Shown here: in pieces, positions 16,652 to 25,288 of the stretch
Numbering within the stretch: position 1 is the stretch's first letter
Layout: every line of letters starts with the position of its first letter
Assembly: GCA_902494195.1 (NCBI GenBank)
Contig: CABUSH010000015.1
Location: 1 to 47,484, forward strand
Direction: 5' to 3'
DNA: 47,484 nucleotides
Source of the DNA: an uncultured Collinsella sp.
GTDB lineage: Bacteria; Actinomycetota; Coriobacteriia; Coriobacteriales; Coriobacteriaceae
Translations under genes and position numbers: made by a program
The notes under the pieces: generated by a model
What the model was told of the DNA's origin: nothing
Databases searched by the model: none
The model's input: the letters and a program-made list of their open reading frames with translations, nothing else

Positions 16652-18172
16652 GTGAGAGAGGAGAGCCCCCGACAAGGTATGAGGAGGCCCGACTCGGACC
16701 GTGCTTCCTCACGTCGCACCACACCGCGTTCCAGCCGCGGCGGGCAGTCGTTTAGCGAACGCTATATTGCCGGCGTTCCCGCCCGTATCATGCGCCCCCG
16801 TTTGATATTCATGGCCTGCTTGTTTACCTTGGTATGCTTTGGCCTGCTGATGGTGTACTCGGCGTCTTCGGTCGAGGCGCTGCACGAGAATGGCTCGGCG
16901 ACGTTTTTTCTGGGTCGACAGGCCGCGTTTGCCGTGGTCGGTGTTCTGGCGCTGATTGCCATCGTGCGCGTTTTGCCGGACAGCTGGTTTGGGGAGGATG
17001 TGCTCAGGATCTTCCTTATCGGCATGATAGGGCTACTGCTTCTGGTGTTCTTGGTGGGCAGCGGCAGCCGCGGCGCCACGCGCTGGCTCAACATCGCCGG
17101 TATTCAGTTCCAGCCTTCCGAGTTTTTAAAGCCATTTGCCATTGCGTATTCGGCCATCATGCTTGATCGCTTCTTTTCGCCCGGTGGCAACATCAACGAA
17201 TTCCTTCGCAAGATGGGCATCTACCTGGGCATTTCGCTCTTTCTGATCTTTATCCAGCCCGATTTCGGTACTGTCCTGATCATCCTGTTGACCCTCATGT
17301 GCATGGCGTTGTTTGCGGGTCTCGACCCCAGATTTATCATCGGCGTGCTAATCTTCGGCATTCTCGTGATCGTGATTGCGCTTGTCGCAGAGCCATACCG
17401 TATGGTGCGTATTCAGGTTGCCTTGAACCCTTGGGCCGACGAGTATGGTGACGGCTATCAGGCCACGCTTGCCATCATGGCCTTTGCCTCGGGCGGTCTG
17501 TTCGGCCGTGGCATCGGCAACTCAACCATGAAGTATTCGTATCTGCCCGAGGCACACAACGACTACATCTTGGCCATCATTGGCGAGGAAGTCGGTTTTG
17601 TCGGAACCGTGCTGTTCTTCTTGGTGTTTGCGATGCTGATCTACTCGGCGTTTCGCATTGCCGAGCAGGCGACCGATCGTCGGGGCGCGCTCATGGCGTC
17701 TGGCTCCGCGGTCATTCTCGCAGTGCAGTTTTTGATTAACGCGCTGGGCATCCTCAACGTGTTTCCCATGACGGGCAAACCGTTGCCGTTTATTAGCTAC
17801 GGCGGTTCGTCGATTATTGTGTCGCTCATGCTTGCCGGGTTGATCCTGCGCGTTTCGTACGAGAGCGCCCGCCGCGATGAGTATGACCGCCGCCGTGAGA
17901 GCTTTGCCGTTATGGATGAGAGTACCGCCGGCGTGCCCCACGTGCGCGGCGAGCGATCTTCGCGTAACGGTTTTACCGTCCTGGATGGCTCTGCGACCGA
18001 CCCCGCAGCCCGCCCGCGTCAGCGAACGGCGCCGCAAGGTCGTCCTCAGCGCCCCACTCCTCGCAATGCGGGCGGCGGATATAATCGAATCGATTTGAAC
18101 TCAGACCCGTCGGCGCGTCTGCGTACCGACGGCCAGGGACCGCGTGTACGAAGGGACTACCATGACCGATAA
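16652..18172 (+). CDS. ftsW: Septal peptidoglycan polymerase FtsW (SEDS family)
   Basis: 506 aa. About 10 membrane segments lie between residues 50 and 410. SEDS features are FGLLMVYSASS, GSGSRGATRWLNIAGIQFQPSEFLKP, YLPEAHNDYILAIIGEE and FISYGGSSIIVSL. It polymerises lipid II with FtsI at the septum. Unlike many FtsW proteins it has a basic N-terminal tail of about 48 residues and a C-terminal tail of about 95 residues rich in Arg, Pro and Ser. The GTG at 16652 is used here; ATG 16679 is an alternative start that drops nine residues. The 3' end overlaps murG by 11 nt. Confidence 0.94.
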   Translation: MREESPRQGMRRPDSDRASSRRTTPRSSRGGQSFSERYIAGVPARIMRPRLIFMACLFTLVCFGLLMVYSASSVEALHENGSATFFLGRQAAFAVVGVLALIAIVRVLPDSWFGEDVLRIFLIGMIGLLLLVFLVGSGSRGATRWLNIAGIQFQPSEFLKPFAIAYSAIMLDRFFSPGGNINEFLRKMGIYLGISLFLIFIQPDFGTVLIILLTLMCMALFAGLDPRFIIGVLIFGILVIVIALVAEPYRMVRIQVALNPWADEYGDGYQATLAIMAFASGGLFGRGIGNSTMKYSYLPEAHNDYILAIIGEEVGFVGTVLFFLVFAMLIYSAFRIAEQATDRRGALMASGSAVILAVQFLINALGILNVFPMTGKPLPFISYGGSSIIVSLMLAGLILRVSYESARRDEYDRRRESFAVMDESTAGVPHVRGERSSRNGFTVLDGSATDPAARPRQRTAPQGRPQRPTPRNAGGGYNRIDLNSDPSARLRTDGQGPRVRRDYHDR

Positions 18173-19277
18173 AATGACCGTTGCTATTGCAGCCGGCGGC
18201 ACGGCAGGGCACATCAACCCCGCGCTCGCCTTGGCCGAAGAGCTCCGTGACCGTGGCCACCACGTTGTGTTCGTGGGCCAGTCGCGCAAGCTCGAGGGTC
18301 GTCTGGTCCCCGAGGCTGGGTTTGATTTTGTGCCCATTACGGTCACGGGCTTCGACCGCTCCCGTCCTTGGACGGCGCTGACCTCGCTGTGGCGTGTCAA
18401 CAAAGCCAAGCGTGCGCTCGCCAGTCATTTCTCAAAGGTCGGCAAGCCCGATGCCGCCATTGGTTTTGGTGCCTATGTCGAGGTTCCGCTGCTGGGGTGG
18501 TGCAAGGGCGCGGGCGTTCCGTATCTGCTGCATGAGCAGAACTCTGTTCCGGGCCTGGCCAACAAGATGATGAACTCCCACGCCACCCGCGTGTGCATCT
18601 CGGTGCCGGCAGCGCGTTCGGTCTTTGAGCGCGAAGGTGACCCTGACCACGTGCTCATGACCGGCAACCCCGTACGTCGCTCGGTGATCGAGGGCGATCG
18701 CGCTCGCGGCCGCAAGGCACTTGGCGTTCCCGAGGACGCTACGCTGCTGCTCGTCTTTGGCGGTTCACTTGGCGCCCAACACCTCAACGAGCGCGTGGTT
18801 TCGCTCAAAAACGAGCTGCTTTCGCGCAAGAACCTCTATGTGTTGCATTCGACGGGTGCCGACGGCTTTGAGGAGACCGAGCGCGCTTTGGCGCTGACGC
18901 CCGAGGAGGCGAAGCGTTACCGCGTCCAGCCTTACATCGACAACATGGGCGATATGCTGGCTGCTGCCGATTTGGTGCTCTCGCGTTCGGGCGCATCGAG
19001 CGTGGCCGAGATCGCTGCGCTCGCCGTGCCCTCGGTGCTCGTGCCGTATCCGCATGCGACGGCCGACCACCAAACCACCAATGCTCGTTATCTGGTCGAC
19101 GCCGGGGCCGGCGTGCTCTGCGCCGATGCCGATATCGACGGTTCTGCCTTTGCCGATGAGCTGCTGCACCTGGTCGATGACGCGGCGGCACGCGACGCCA
19201 TGCGTCAGGCGGCGCGTGGTCTGGCTCAGGATAGGGCCGCCGCTCTTCTGGCGGATGCGGTAGAGGGTTTGCGTTAG
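18162..19277 (+). CDS. murG: UDP-GlcNAc--undecaprenyl-PP-MurNAc-pentapeptide GlcNAc transferase
   Basis: 371 aa peripheral membrane GT-B glycosyltransferase that makes lipid II from lipid I. It contains the N-terminal glycine-rich AAGGTAGHINPALALAEEL, GFGAYVEVPLL, LHEQNSVPGLANK, FGGSLGAQHLNE and the donor-site SRSGASSVAEIAALAVPSVLVPYPHATADHQ. The ATG at 18162 sits inside the last codons of ftsW after AAGGGAC, implying coupling. Codons upstream to 18144 are open but lack a ribosome site. Confidence 0.97.
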   Translation: MTDKMTVAIAAGGTAGHINPALALAEELRDRGHHVVFVGQSRKLEGRLVPEAGFDFVPITVTGFDRSRPWTALTSLWRVNKAKRALASHFSKVGKPDAAIGFGAYVEVPLLGWCKGAGVPYLLHEQNSVPGLANKMMNSHATRVCISVPAARSVFEREGDPDHVLMTGNPVRRSVIEGDRARGRKALGVPEDATLLLVFGGSLGAQHLNERVVSLKNELLSRKNLYVLHSTGADGFEETERALALTPEEAKRYRVQPYIDNMGDMLAAADLVLSRSGASSVAEIAALAVPSVLVPYPHATADHQTTNARYLVDAGAGVLCADADIDGSAFADELLHLVDDAAARDAMRQAARGLAQDRAAALLADAVEGLR

Positions 19278-19374
19278 TTAGACGGGATATCGTCGGTCGC
19301 CCTCGCGCTGATGCGGTAGGTGCGGTACAGTTAACGGGTTACAGGCAGTGTTTACGCAAGGAGTACACGAGCAC

Positions 19375-20793
19375 ATGGCTGATTCCCAGACTGCAACCTC
19401 CGCGCCCGAGTTTAAGAGCGCCCACTTTATCGGTATCGGCGGCGCCGGCATGAGCGGCATCGCCCTCGTTCTGCACGAGCGCGGTTATGCCGTTACCGGC
19501 TCCGACCTTAAGACGTCACGTTATATCCGCCAGCTTACCCGCGCTGGTGTGAAGGTGCATGTGGGCCATGAGGCCGCCACGATCGACGAGGTCAAGCCCG
19601 ACGTGGTTGTTGTCTCCACCGCTATTCCGGAGTCCAACCCTGAACTCGTGCGCGCTCGCGAGCTTGGTATTCCCGTGTGGCCCCGTGCCAAGATGCTCTC
19701 TGCTTTGGGCCACGGCTACACCACCGTCGCTGTTGCCGGCACGCATGGCAAGACCACCACGTCTTCGATGTGCGCCACCATGCTCGACCGCATGGGTCTG
19801 GATCCGAGCTTCCTGATCGGTGGCATCGTCGAGGGCTATGACACGAACGGCAAGAACGGCTCGGGCGACTACTTTGTCGCCGAGGCCGACGAGTCCGACA
19901 GTTCCTTCCTGTTCCTGAACCCCAACGTGGTCATTGTGACCAACGTCGAGGCCGACCACCTCGATCACTACTCGGGTATCGAGGAGATCGAGGCGACTTT
20001 CGCCAAATTCATGAGCCTGGTGGGCGAGGACGGCACCGTCATCGTCTGCGGTGAGGACCCGCATCTGGTCGAGCTCGCCAAGTCGACGGGCCGTCACGTG
20101 CTTTCCTACGGCTTTGCCGAGAGCAACGACATCGTCTGCATGCACCCGGATGTCAAGGGCATCCAGAGCGACTTTATCGTTCGCTTTGAGGACGGCACTG
20201 AGCACGCTGTGGAGATCAAGAGTAATCCCGGTCGCCACAACATGCTCAACGCCACGGCGGTGCTCACCGTCGCCCATGTCCTGGGCCTTGACATCGACGC
20301 CGCCGCCAAGGCGCTTTCGAGCTTTGAGGGCGTCCGTCGTCGCTTTACCCACGTGGGCGATATCGATGGCATCACCGTGGTCGATGATTACGGCCATCAC
20401 CCCACCGAGATCAAGGCGACGCTTGCTGCCGCTTCGTCGCTGGGCTACAAGCACGTCGACGTCGTGTTCCAGCCGCACCGCTATTCGCGCCTGCAGGCCC
20501 TGTGCGACGACTTTGCCGATGCATTTGCCAATGCCGATAAACTGCTGCTGATTGATGTGTTCTCGGCTGGCGAGATGCCCATTCCGGGTGTTACCTCTAA
20601 GATGCTCGCCGATACCGTGCGCGCCAAGCATCCTGGCAAGGAGGTCGTGTACTGCTCCAGCCGTCTTGAGCTCAATCAGGAGCTCGAGCAGATGGTGGGC
20701 GAGGGCGACTTGCTGCTCACTATGGGTGCCGGTGACGTTACGACCGTCGGCCCCGAGTTTATCGAGTATTTGACTGCCAAGAAAGACGCTTAA
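19375..20793 (+). CDS. murC: UDP-N-acetylmuramate--L-alanine ligase
   Basis: 472 aa, the first Mur ligase, joining L-Ala to UDP-MurNAc. Features are FIGIGGAGMSGIA at the N-terminus, the ATP loop AGTHGKTTTS (121-130), VAEADESDSSFL, NVEADHLDHY and VDDYGHHPTEIKATL in the C-terminal domain. ATG 19375 has AAGGAG at 19358-19363. A frame extension to GTG 19348 would include the ribosome site and is rejected. A 97-bp gap separates it from murG, with no convincing promoter. Confidence 0.97.
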   Translation: MADSQTATSAPEFKSAHFIGIGGAGMSGIALVLHERGYAVTGSDLKTSRYIRQLTRAGVKVHVGHEAATIDEVKPDVVVVSTAIPESNPELVRARELGIPVWPRAKMLSALGHGYTTVAVAGTHGKTTTSSMCATMLDRMGLDPSFLIGGIVEGYDTNGKNGSGDYFVAEADESDSSFLFLNPNVVIVTNVEADHLDHYSGIEEIEATFAKFMSLVGEDGTVIVCGEDPHLVELAKSTGRHVLSYGFAESNDIVCMHPDVKGIQSDFIVRFEDGTEHAVEIKSNPGRHNMLNATAVLTVAHVLGLDIDAAAKALSSFEGVRRRFTHVGDIDGITVVDDYGHHPTEIKATLAAASSLGYKHVDVVFQPHRYSRLQALCDDFADAFANADKLLLIDVFSAGEMPIPGVTSKMLADTVRAKHPGKEVVYCSSRLELNQELEQMVGEGDLLLTMGAGDVTTVGPEFIEYLTAKKDA

Positions 20794-20798
20794 GTCTA

Positions 20799-21710
20799 AT
20801 GGGTCTGTTTAACGCCGTCATGGCGCTCTCGGGCATGATCGACACGGATGTGATCGAGGACGAGCGCCTTGCGCGTCATACGAGCTATCGTATCGGCGGC
20901 AAGGCCGACCTCTTTGTGACGTGCCATAGCTATCATGCCCTCCGCCGCGCCGTGGCGGTGCTCGATCGCGAGCAGGTGCCGTGGGTCATCATCGGCAAGG
21001 GCTCCAATCTGCTGGTTGCCGATGGCGGTTATCGCGGCGCCGTCATTTCGCTCGGACGTGAGTTTCAGCGCACGGTTGTTGCCGATGACGGTTGTACGCT
21101 GACGGTCGGTGCGGGCGTGATGTTTGCGCGCCTGGTCAACGATGCCCTGTCGCGTAGCCTCTCGGGCCTTGAGTTTGCCGTTGGCATCCCTGGCTCGGTT
21201 GGCGGTGCGATATCTATGAATGCCGGCACACGGACCGAGTGGATTGGCTCGCTGGTTGAGGATGTCGTAACGTTTGACCCGGCATCCGGTATCAAGCATT
21301 ATGCGGGGTCCGAGATCACTTGGGGCTACCGCGAATGTAGCCTTCCCCGCAATGAGATTATCCTCGAGTGCGTGCTCAAGCTTAAACCGGCGCCCAAGGC
21401 CGACATTCGCGAGCGCATGGAGCGGTACCTGACGAGGCGCAAGCGTACGCAGCCCATGGGTCGCGCATCCTGCGGGTCGGTCTTTCGCAACCCGCCCGAT
21501 GCGAGTGTGGGCAAGCTTATCGAGGATTGTGGATTAAAGGGTTTTTCGATTGGCGGCGCGGAAGTTTCGCCCGTTCACGCTAATTTTATCGTTAATAACG
21601 GAACTGCCTCGGCCGATGACGTTGCCGCGGTTATCAGACATGTGCACGGAAAGGTGAGGGAGGCGTATGGCATCGAGCTCAGACCGGAAGTTAAATTCCT
21701 CGGCTTCTAG
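20799..21710 (+). CDS. murB: UDP-N-acetylenolpyruvoylglucosamine reductase
   Basis: 303 aa FAD- and NADPH-dependent reductase producing UDP-MurNAc. The FAD-binding part shows HTSYRIGGKADLFV and VIGKGSNLLVADGGYRG; AGTRTEW follows GSVGGAISMN. The catalytic serine lies in SCGSVFRNPP and the C-terminal active-site segment is GGAEVSPVHANFIVN. It looks like a type II MurB. ATG 20799 is 5 nt after murC with no good ribosome site, so coupling or a downstream ATG (20820 or 20835) is possible. Its end overlaps ftsQ by 44 bp. Confidence 0.96.
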   Translation: MGLFNAVMALSGMIDTDVIEDERLARHTSYRIGGKADLFVTCHSYHALRRAVAVLDREQVPWVIIGKGSNLLVADGGYRGAVISLGREFQRTVVADDGCTLTVGAGVMFARLVNDALSRSLSGLEFAVGIPGSVGGAISMNAGTRTEWIGSLVEDVVTFDPASGIKHYAGSEITWGYRECSLPRNEIILECVLKLKPAPKADIRERMERYLTRRKRTQPMGRASCGSVFRNPPDASVGKLIEDCGLKGFSIGGAEVSPVHANFIVNNGTASADDVAAVIRHVHGKVREAYGIELRPEVKFLGF

Positions 21711-22923
21711 AGCATCGAAACCCACCTTCCGCCGCGCCGGAGGGCGTTCCGGCGCGCCTGCCAAACCTCAACGCAATACCGTCGCGCACTCTAAGTCTGT
21801 CGGGCATGCTCGACAGACCAGTCGTCCGGTTGTCGGCTCGCAGCTCGGTAATCGTCCGGCCGCAAAAAAGTCCTCGCGTCCCTCGGTGACGTCAAAGCCT
21901 GTTATGGGCGCCAAACCCGCCCGTCCCATGGCAACTCCTAAGCCCTCGACGGGAACTAAAGCGCCGCGTCCAGGTCGCACGCTGGGCGCATCGAAACCGC
22001 GCTCGCTGACATCGGTGCCGGCTACCGCCAAGAAGCCTTCGGGTAAAAAAGGCGTCAACCCGTTGTCTTCACTTGGGGCGATGGTAAATAAAACATCAGA
22101 CGCCGCTTCTGTCGTTGCAGGCAAAGGCAAAATCGTGGGCGGCGTTCTGGCCGCCTTGGCCGTGCTCGTCGTCGTTGCCATCGTGGTGATCAACTCTGGA
22201 TTGTTTACCGCCACTGATATTCAGATTCAAGGCAGCGAGCATGTGACGAAGCACGATGCTATCCAGCTGATCGATTTGCCCGAGGGAACGTCGCTTTTTA
22301 ACGTCGATCCCGACCAGATTACCGAGGACCTCAAGCAGAATCCGTGGGTCTCGGGCGTGGATGTCCAGCGTCAGTTCCCGCATACGCTCATCATTACGCC
22401 GATGGAGCGCAAGGTCATCGCAATTGCCTATATCAGTTCCGATGACCTTGCCTGGGCCATCGGGGATGATGACACCTGGATCGCCCCACTGTCGACGTCG
22501 GTCGAAGTGGACGACCAAGGCAACGTCATCACGACAGGGCAGGGCTCAAATACCTTGACCGGAATCGATGCCGCGCTGGCGCTCGCTAAGCACTATGGCG
22601 CGGTGTTGTTGACTGATGTCTCGGCGGATGTCGCTCCGGTTTCCGGCCAGGCAGTGAGCTCCAAGGCCGTTAAGGCTGGCTTGGATTATGTGCGTGGTTT
22701 TTCGAGCGAGTTCTTGGGACAAGTCAAGGATATTTCCACGCCTTCGGTCGAAGCCATCTCGGCAAACCTCAATAACGGCATTGAGGTGTCGCTGGGCGAT
22801 TCGAACGATATCGTCAAGAAGGAGCGCGTAGTCACCAAGCTGCTTTCGCAGGTAGAGGGCGTAACGTATATCAATGTGCGCTCTCCGGGTAACTATACAT
22901 TTAGGAACGCTCCGACCTCGTAG
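21667..22923 (+). CDS. ftsQ: Cell division protein FtsQ
   Basis: 418 aa. A very long basic Ala/Pro/Ser/Lys cytoplasmic tail (about 1-155) is followed by a single membrane helix (GVLAALAVLVVVAIVVINSG), a POTRA domain (ATDIQIQGSEHVTKHDAIQL) and the FtsQ beta domain. FtsQ forms the FtsQLB complex that licenses septal synthesis. ATG 21667, with GAGGGAGG just upstream, lies inside murB; this overlap is in frame with no competing start, so I accept it. Identification rests on topology, POTRA-like sequence and position between murB and ftsZ. Confidence 0.9.
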   Translation: MASSSDRKLNSSASRASKPTFRRAGGRSGAPAKPQRNTVAHSKSVGHARQTSRPVVGSQLGNRPAAKKSSRPSVTSKPVMGAKPARPMATPKPSTGTKAPRPGRTLGASKPRSLTSVPATAKKPSGKKGVNPLSSLGAMVNKTSDAASVVAGKGKIVGGVLAALAVLVVVAIVVINSGLFTATDIQIQGSEHVTKHDAIQLIDLPEGTSLFNVDPDQITEDLKQNPWVSGVDVQRQFPHTLIITPMERKVIAIAYISSDDLAWAIGDDDTWIAPLSTSVEVDDQGNVITTGQGSNTLTGIDAALALAKHYGAVLLTDVSADVAPVSGQAVSSKAVKAGLDYVRGFSSEFLGQVKDISTPSVEAISANLNNGIEVSLGDSNDIVKKERVVTKLLSQVEGVTYINVRSPGNYTFRNAPTS

Positions 22924-23054
22924 CGCTGGTTGATGCTTTGTTGAGGGGCCATACCACGCCGTTTATCTGGTTTGTTTGGTTTTCACGGTCAATTATTTGA
23001 CTGATACGTTCATAATGTGCAAACATAATACGGTTTACCTTTGCATTTACTTTC

Positions 23055-23066
23055 AACCTGAAGGTT
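23055..23066 (+). promoter_or_regulatory. Palindrome in the ftsZ leader
   Basis: AACCT-GA-AGGTT, a perfect 12-bp dyad 57 bp before the ftsZ start in an A/T-rich stretch (22980-23070) unlike the rest of the cluster. That stretch also contains TTGACT (22997) and CATAAT (23011 and 23024), but with spacings of 8 and 21 bp. A separate ftsZ promoter is likely though not fixed; the palindrome may be an operator. Confidence 0.45.
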
Positions 23067-23122
23067 AATGTGCGCAGGGGTCGACCCATGCTATGGCTAT
23101 AACCTTTGTTCGGAGGACCGAC

Positions 23123-24277
23123 ATGCACGAGACAGAGATCAACAACTACCTTGCCGTCATTAAGGTGGTCGGCGTCGGCGGCGGCGGTACCAACGCGGTC
23201 AATCGAATGATCGAAGAGGGCATCCGCGGCGTCGAGTTTGTTGCCATCAACACCGATGCTCAGGCACTCGCGATCTCTGATGCCGATATCAAGGTGCACA
23301 TCGGCACCGACCTTACCCGCGGCCTGGGCGCCGGCGCCAACCCCGAGGTTGGCCGCAAGGCTGCCGATGAGTCCCGCGACGACATTGCCGAGGCGCTCGC
23401 TGGCGCCGACATGGTGTTCATCACCTGCGGCGAGGGCGGTGGCACCGGTACCGGCGCTGCTCCCATCGTTGCCGATATCGCGATGAACGAGGTCGGTGCG
23501 CTGACCGTCGCCGTCGTGACCAAGCCCTTCACCTTCGAGGGCCGCAAGCGCAAGAAGAGCGCCGAGGAGGGCATTAAGACCCTCTCCGATTGCGTCGACA
23601 CCATGATCGTCATCCCTAACGATAAGCTGCTCGACATCGCCGAGAAGAAGACCACCATGCTCGAGGCCTTCGCGATTGCCGATGGCGTCCTTTCCCAGGG
23701 CACCCAGGGCATCACCGACCTCATCACCGTCCCCGGTATCATCAACCTGGACTTCGCCGATGTTAAGACCATCATGAAGCAGGCCGGTACCGCCATGATG
23801 GGTATCGGTACCTCTTCTGGGGACACCCGTGCCGTCGACGCTGCCCAGCAGGCCATCTCCAGCCCGCTGCTCGAGAGCTCCATCGATGGCGCCACGCGCG
23901 TGCTGCTCTCCATCGCCGGTTCCAAGGACCTGGGCATCCAGGAGATCAGCGACGCCGCCGACGTTGTCGCCAACGCCGTCGACCCCGAGGCCAACATCAT
24001 CTTCGGTACCGTTGTCGACGAGTCCCTGGGCGATCAGGTGCGTATCACCGTCATCGCTACGGGCTTCTCCGACTCCAACGTCAACCGTCAGGACGAGCTC
24101 TTTGCTGCTCAGCAGTCTCAGAGCAAGGCCGCTGCCTCCGCTGAGCCGCAGCGCACCGCTCCTGCCACGAGCCCGGCTCAGGCCGCTCCGACCCGCAACG
24201 TCGGTGGCACCGAGCTTCCTAACTTCGGCAACGATCAGTTCGAGCTTCCCGACTTCCTGAAGCGCGGTAGCTTCTAA
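23123..24277 (+). CDS. ftsZ: Cell division GTPase FtsZ
   Basis: 384 aa tubulin homologue that forms the division ring. The GTP-binding signature GGGTGTG is at 105-111, with VGVGGGGTNAVNRM at the N-terminus and the T7 loop NLDFADVKTIM. A variable Gln/Ala-rich linker leads to a conserved C-terminal peptide ending LPDFLKRGSF, the binding site for membrane anchors such as SepF, which is encoded at 30642. ATG 23123 follows CGGAGGA. Codons upstream to 23093 lack a ribosome site. A terminator closes the cluster. Confidence 0.98.
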   Translation: MHETEINNYLAVIKVVGVGGGGTNAVNRMIEEGIRGVEFVAINTDAQALAISDADIKVHIGTDLTRGLGAGANPEVGRKAADESRDDIAEALAGADMVFITCGEGGGTGTGAAPIVADIAMNEVGALTVAVVTKPFTFEGRKRKKSAEEGIKTLSDCVDTMIVIPNDKLLDIAEKKTTMLEAFAIADGVLSQGTQGITDLITVPGIINLDFADVKTIMKQAGTAMMGIGTSSGDTRAVDAAQQAISSPLLESSIDGATRVLLSIAGSKDLGIQEISDAADVVANAVDPEANIIFGTVVDESLGDQVRITVIATGFSDSNVNRQDELFAAQQSQSKAAASAEPQRTAPATSPAQAAPTRNVGGTELPNFGNDQFELPDFLKRGSF

Positions 24278-24303
24278 GTCGTTCTTTGCATTGTTGTGCA
24301 CAG

Positions 24304-24332
24304 GGGCGTGTCCGTATGGACGCGCCCTTTTT
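24304..24332 (+). terminator. Terminator after ftsZ
   Basis: GGGCGTGTCC (24304-24313) pairs with GGACGCGCCC (24318-24327) with one wobble, loop GTAT, followed by TTTTTATTT. It is the first clear terminator after mraZ. Confidence 0.93.
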
Positions 24333-24364
24333 ATTTCGACTTTGTAAACTAGAACCTCCAATCT

Positions 24365-24408
24365 CTTTACGTTCCCTTTACGATTGCCTCCAGCGCAGCA
24401 GGTATCCT
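24365..24408 (+). promoter_or_regulatory. PHO-box-like direct repeats upstream of pgeF-pst
   Basis: CTTTACG occurs at 24365-24371 and again at 24376-24382, a 7-4-7 arrangement with 11-bp period, as in PhoB/PhoP boxes. CCTCCA flanks the pair on both sides (24355 and 24387). A TATCCT hexamer at 24403-24408 could be the -10 box. The 11-bp architecture is seen directly; PhoP binding is inferred from the downstream pst genes. Confidence 0.5.
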
Positions 24409-24487
24409 TTTAGAGAAGTATGACAGCCGTATAAACGCGGGCTGTAGCGGCGATGCCGCGGTACTTGTGTTATTAGGAGGCTTTAGT

Positions 24488-25288
24488 ATGGCAGCACGTG
24501 CGGACAAAGTTTCGCGTGTCGACCATGATGGAGTTACGTTGGTGGAGGGCGCGACATCCGATGTTCGCTTTGCCTTCACCGAGCGCGCCGGTGGCGTTTC
24601 CGAAGATGCGTACTCCTCACTCAACTTGGGCTCGCATGTTGGCGATGACCCCTTTGCTGTTCAAGAAAATCGTCGTCGTGCGCTCGAGGCTATGGGTGCC
24701 GCCGAGTGCGAGCACAACCTGCTCGTTCCCAATCAGGTCCATGGTGATCATATCGTTGCGGTGACCTCGAACGGCGCCGATGACCTTGAGGACGTTCGCG
24801 AGCAGATTGCCGAGGGCTGTGATGCCATCGTCTGCACGGCGCATAACGTGCCCGTGCTGCTCTGCTTTGCCGACTGTGTTCCCGTGGTGCTGGTGGCCCC
24901 CGGCGGATTTGCCGTGGTGCACTCCGGTTGGAAGGGCACGATTGCACGTATTTCCGCCAAGGCGTGCCAGGCGCTTTGCGATGCTGCCGGTTGCGATGCG
25001 AGCGACGTTTCCGCCTATATCGGCCCCCATATCTTGGGTGACGAATATGAGGTATCCCAGGAACTCATGGATCGCTTTGCCGCCGAGTTCTCTTGCATCG
25101 ATGCGAATACCTCTCGCATGCTTGATCTTTCCGCTGCCATTCGCGAGGCGCTGGTAGATGTCGGTGTCGACGCGGATAATATCGTGGATACCCAGCTTTC
25201 GACCGTGCGTCAGAACGACCGCTTTTATTCCTACCGTAACGAGGACGGCACCTGTGGGCGCCATGCTGCGATCGGCATGATGCTATGA
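24488..25288 (+). CDS. pgeF: Peptidoglycan editing factor PgeF (YfiH/multicopper polyphenol oxidase family)
   Basis: 266 aa. The family removes wrongly inserted L-serine from UDP-MurNAc precursors and holds one metal via His-Cys-His. These residues are visible as His85 (NQVHGD), Cys130 (CFADCVPV) and His145 (VVHSGWKGT); RFAFTERAGGVS and SLNLGSHVGDD are also family hallmarks. ATG 24488 follows AGGAGG at 24475-24480. In many genomes this gene follows ftsZ and precedes yggS and sepF; here a pst operon is inserted between. Its last codon overlaps the pstS start (ATGA). Confidence 0.93.
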   Translation: MAARADKVSRVDHDGVTLVEGATSDVRFAFTERAGGVSEDAYSSLNLGSHVGDDPFAVQENRRRALEAMGAAECEHNLLVPNQVHGDHIVAVTSNGADDLEDVREQIAEGCDAIVCTAHNVPVLLCFADCVPVVLVAPGGFAVVHSGWKGTIARISAKACQALCDAAGCDASDVSAYIGPHILGDEYEVSQELMDRFAAEFSCIDANTSRMLDLSAAIREALVDVGVDADNIVDTQLSTVRQNDRFYSYRNEDGTCGRHAAIGMML

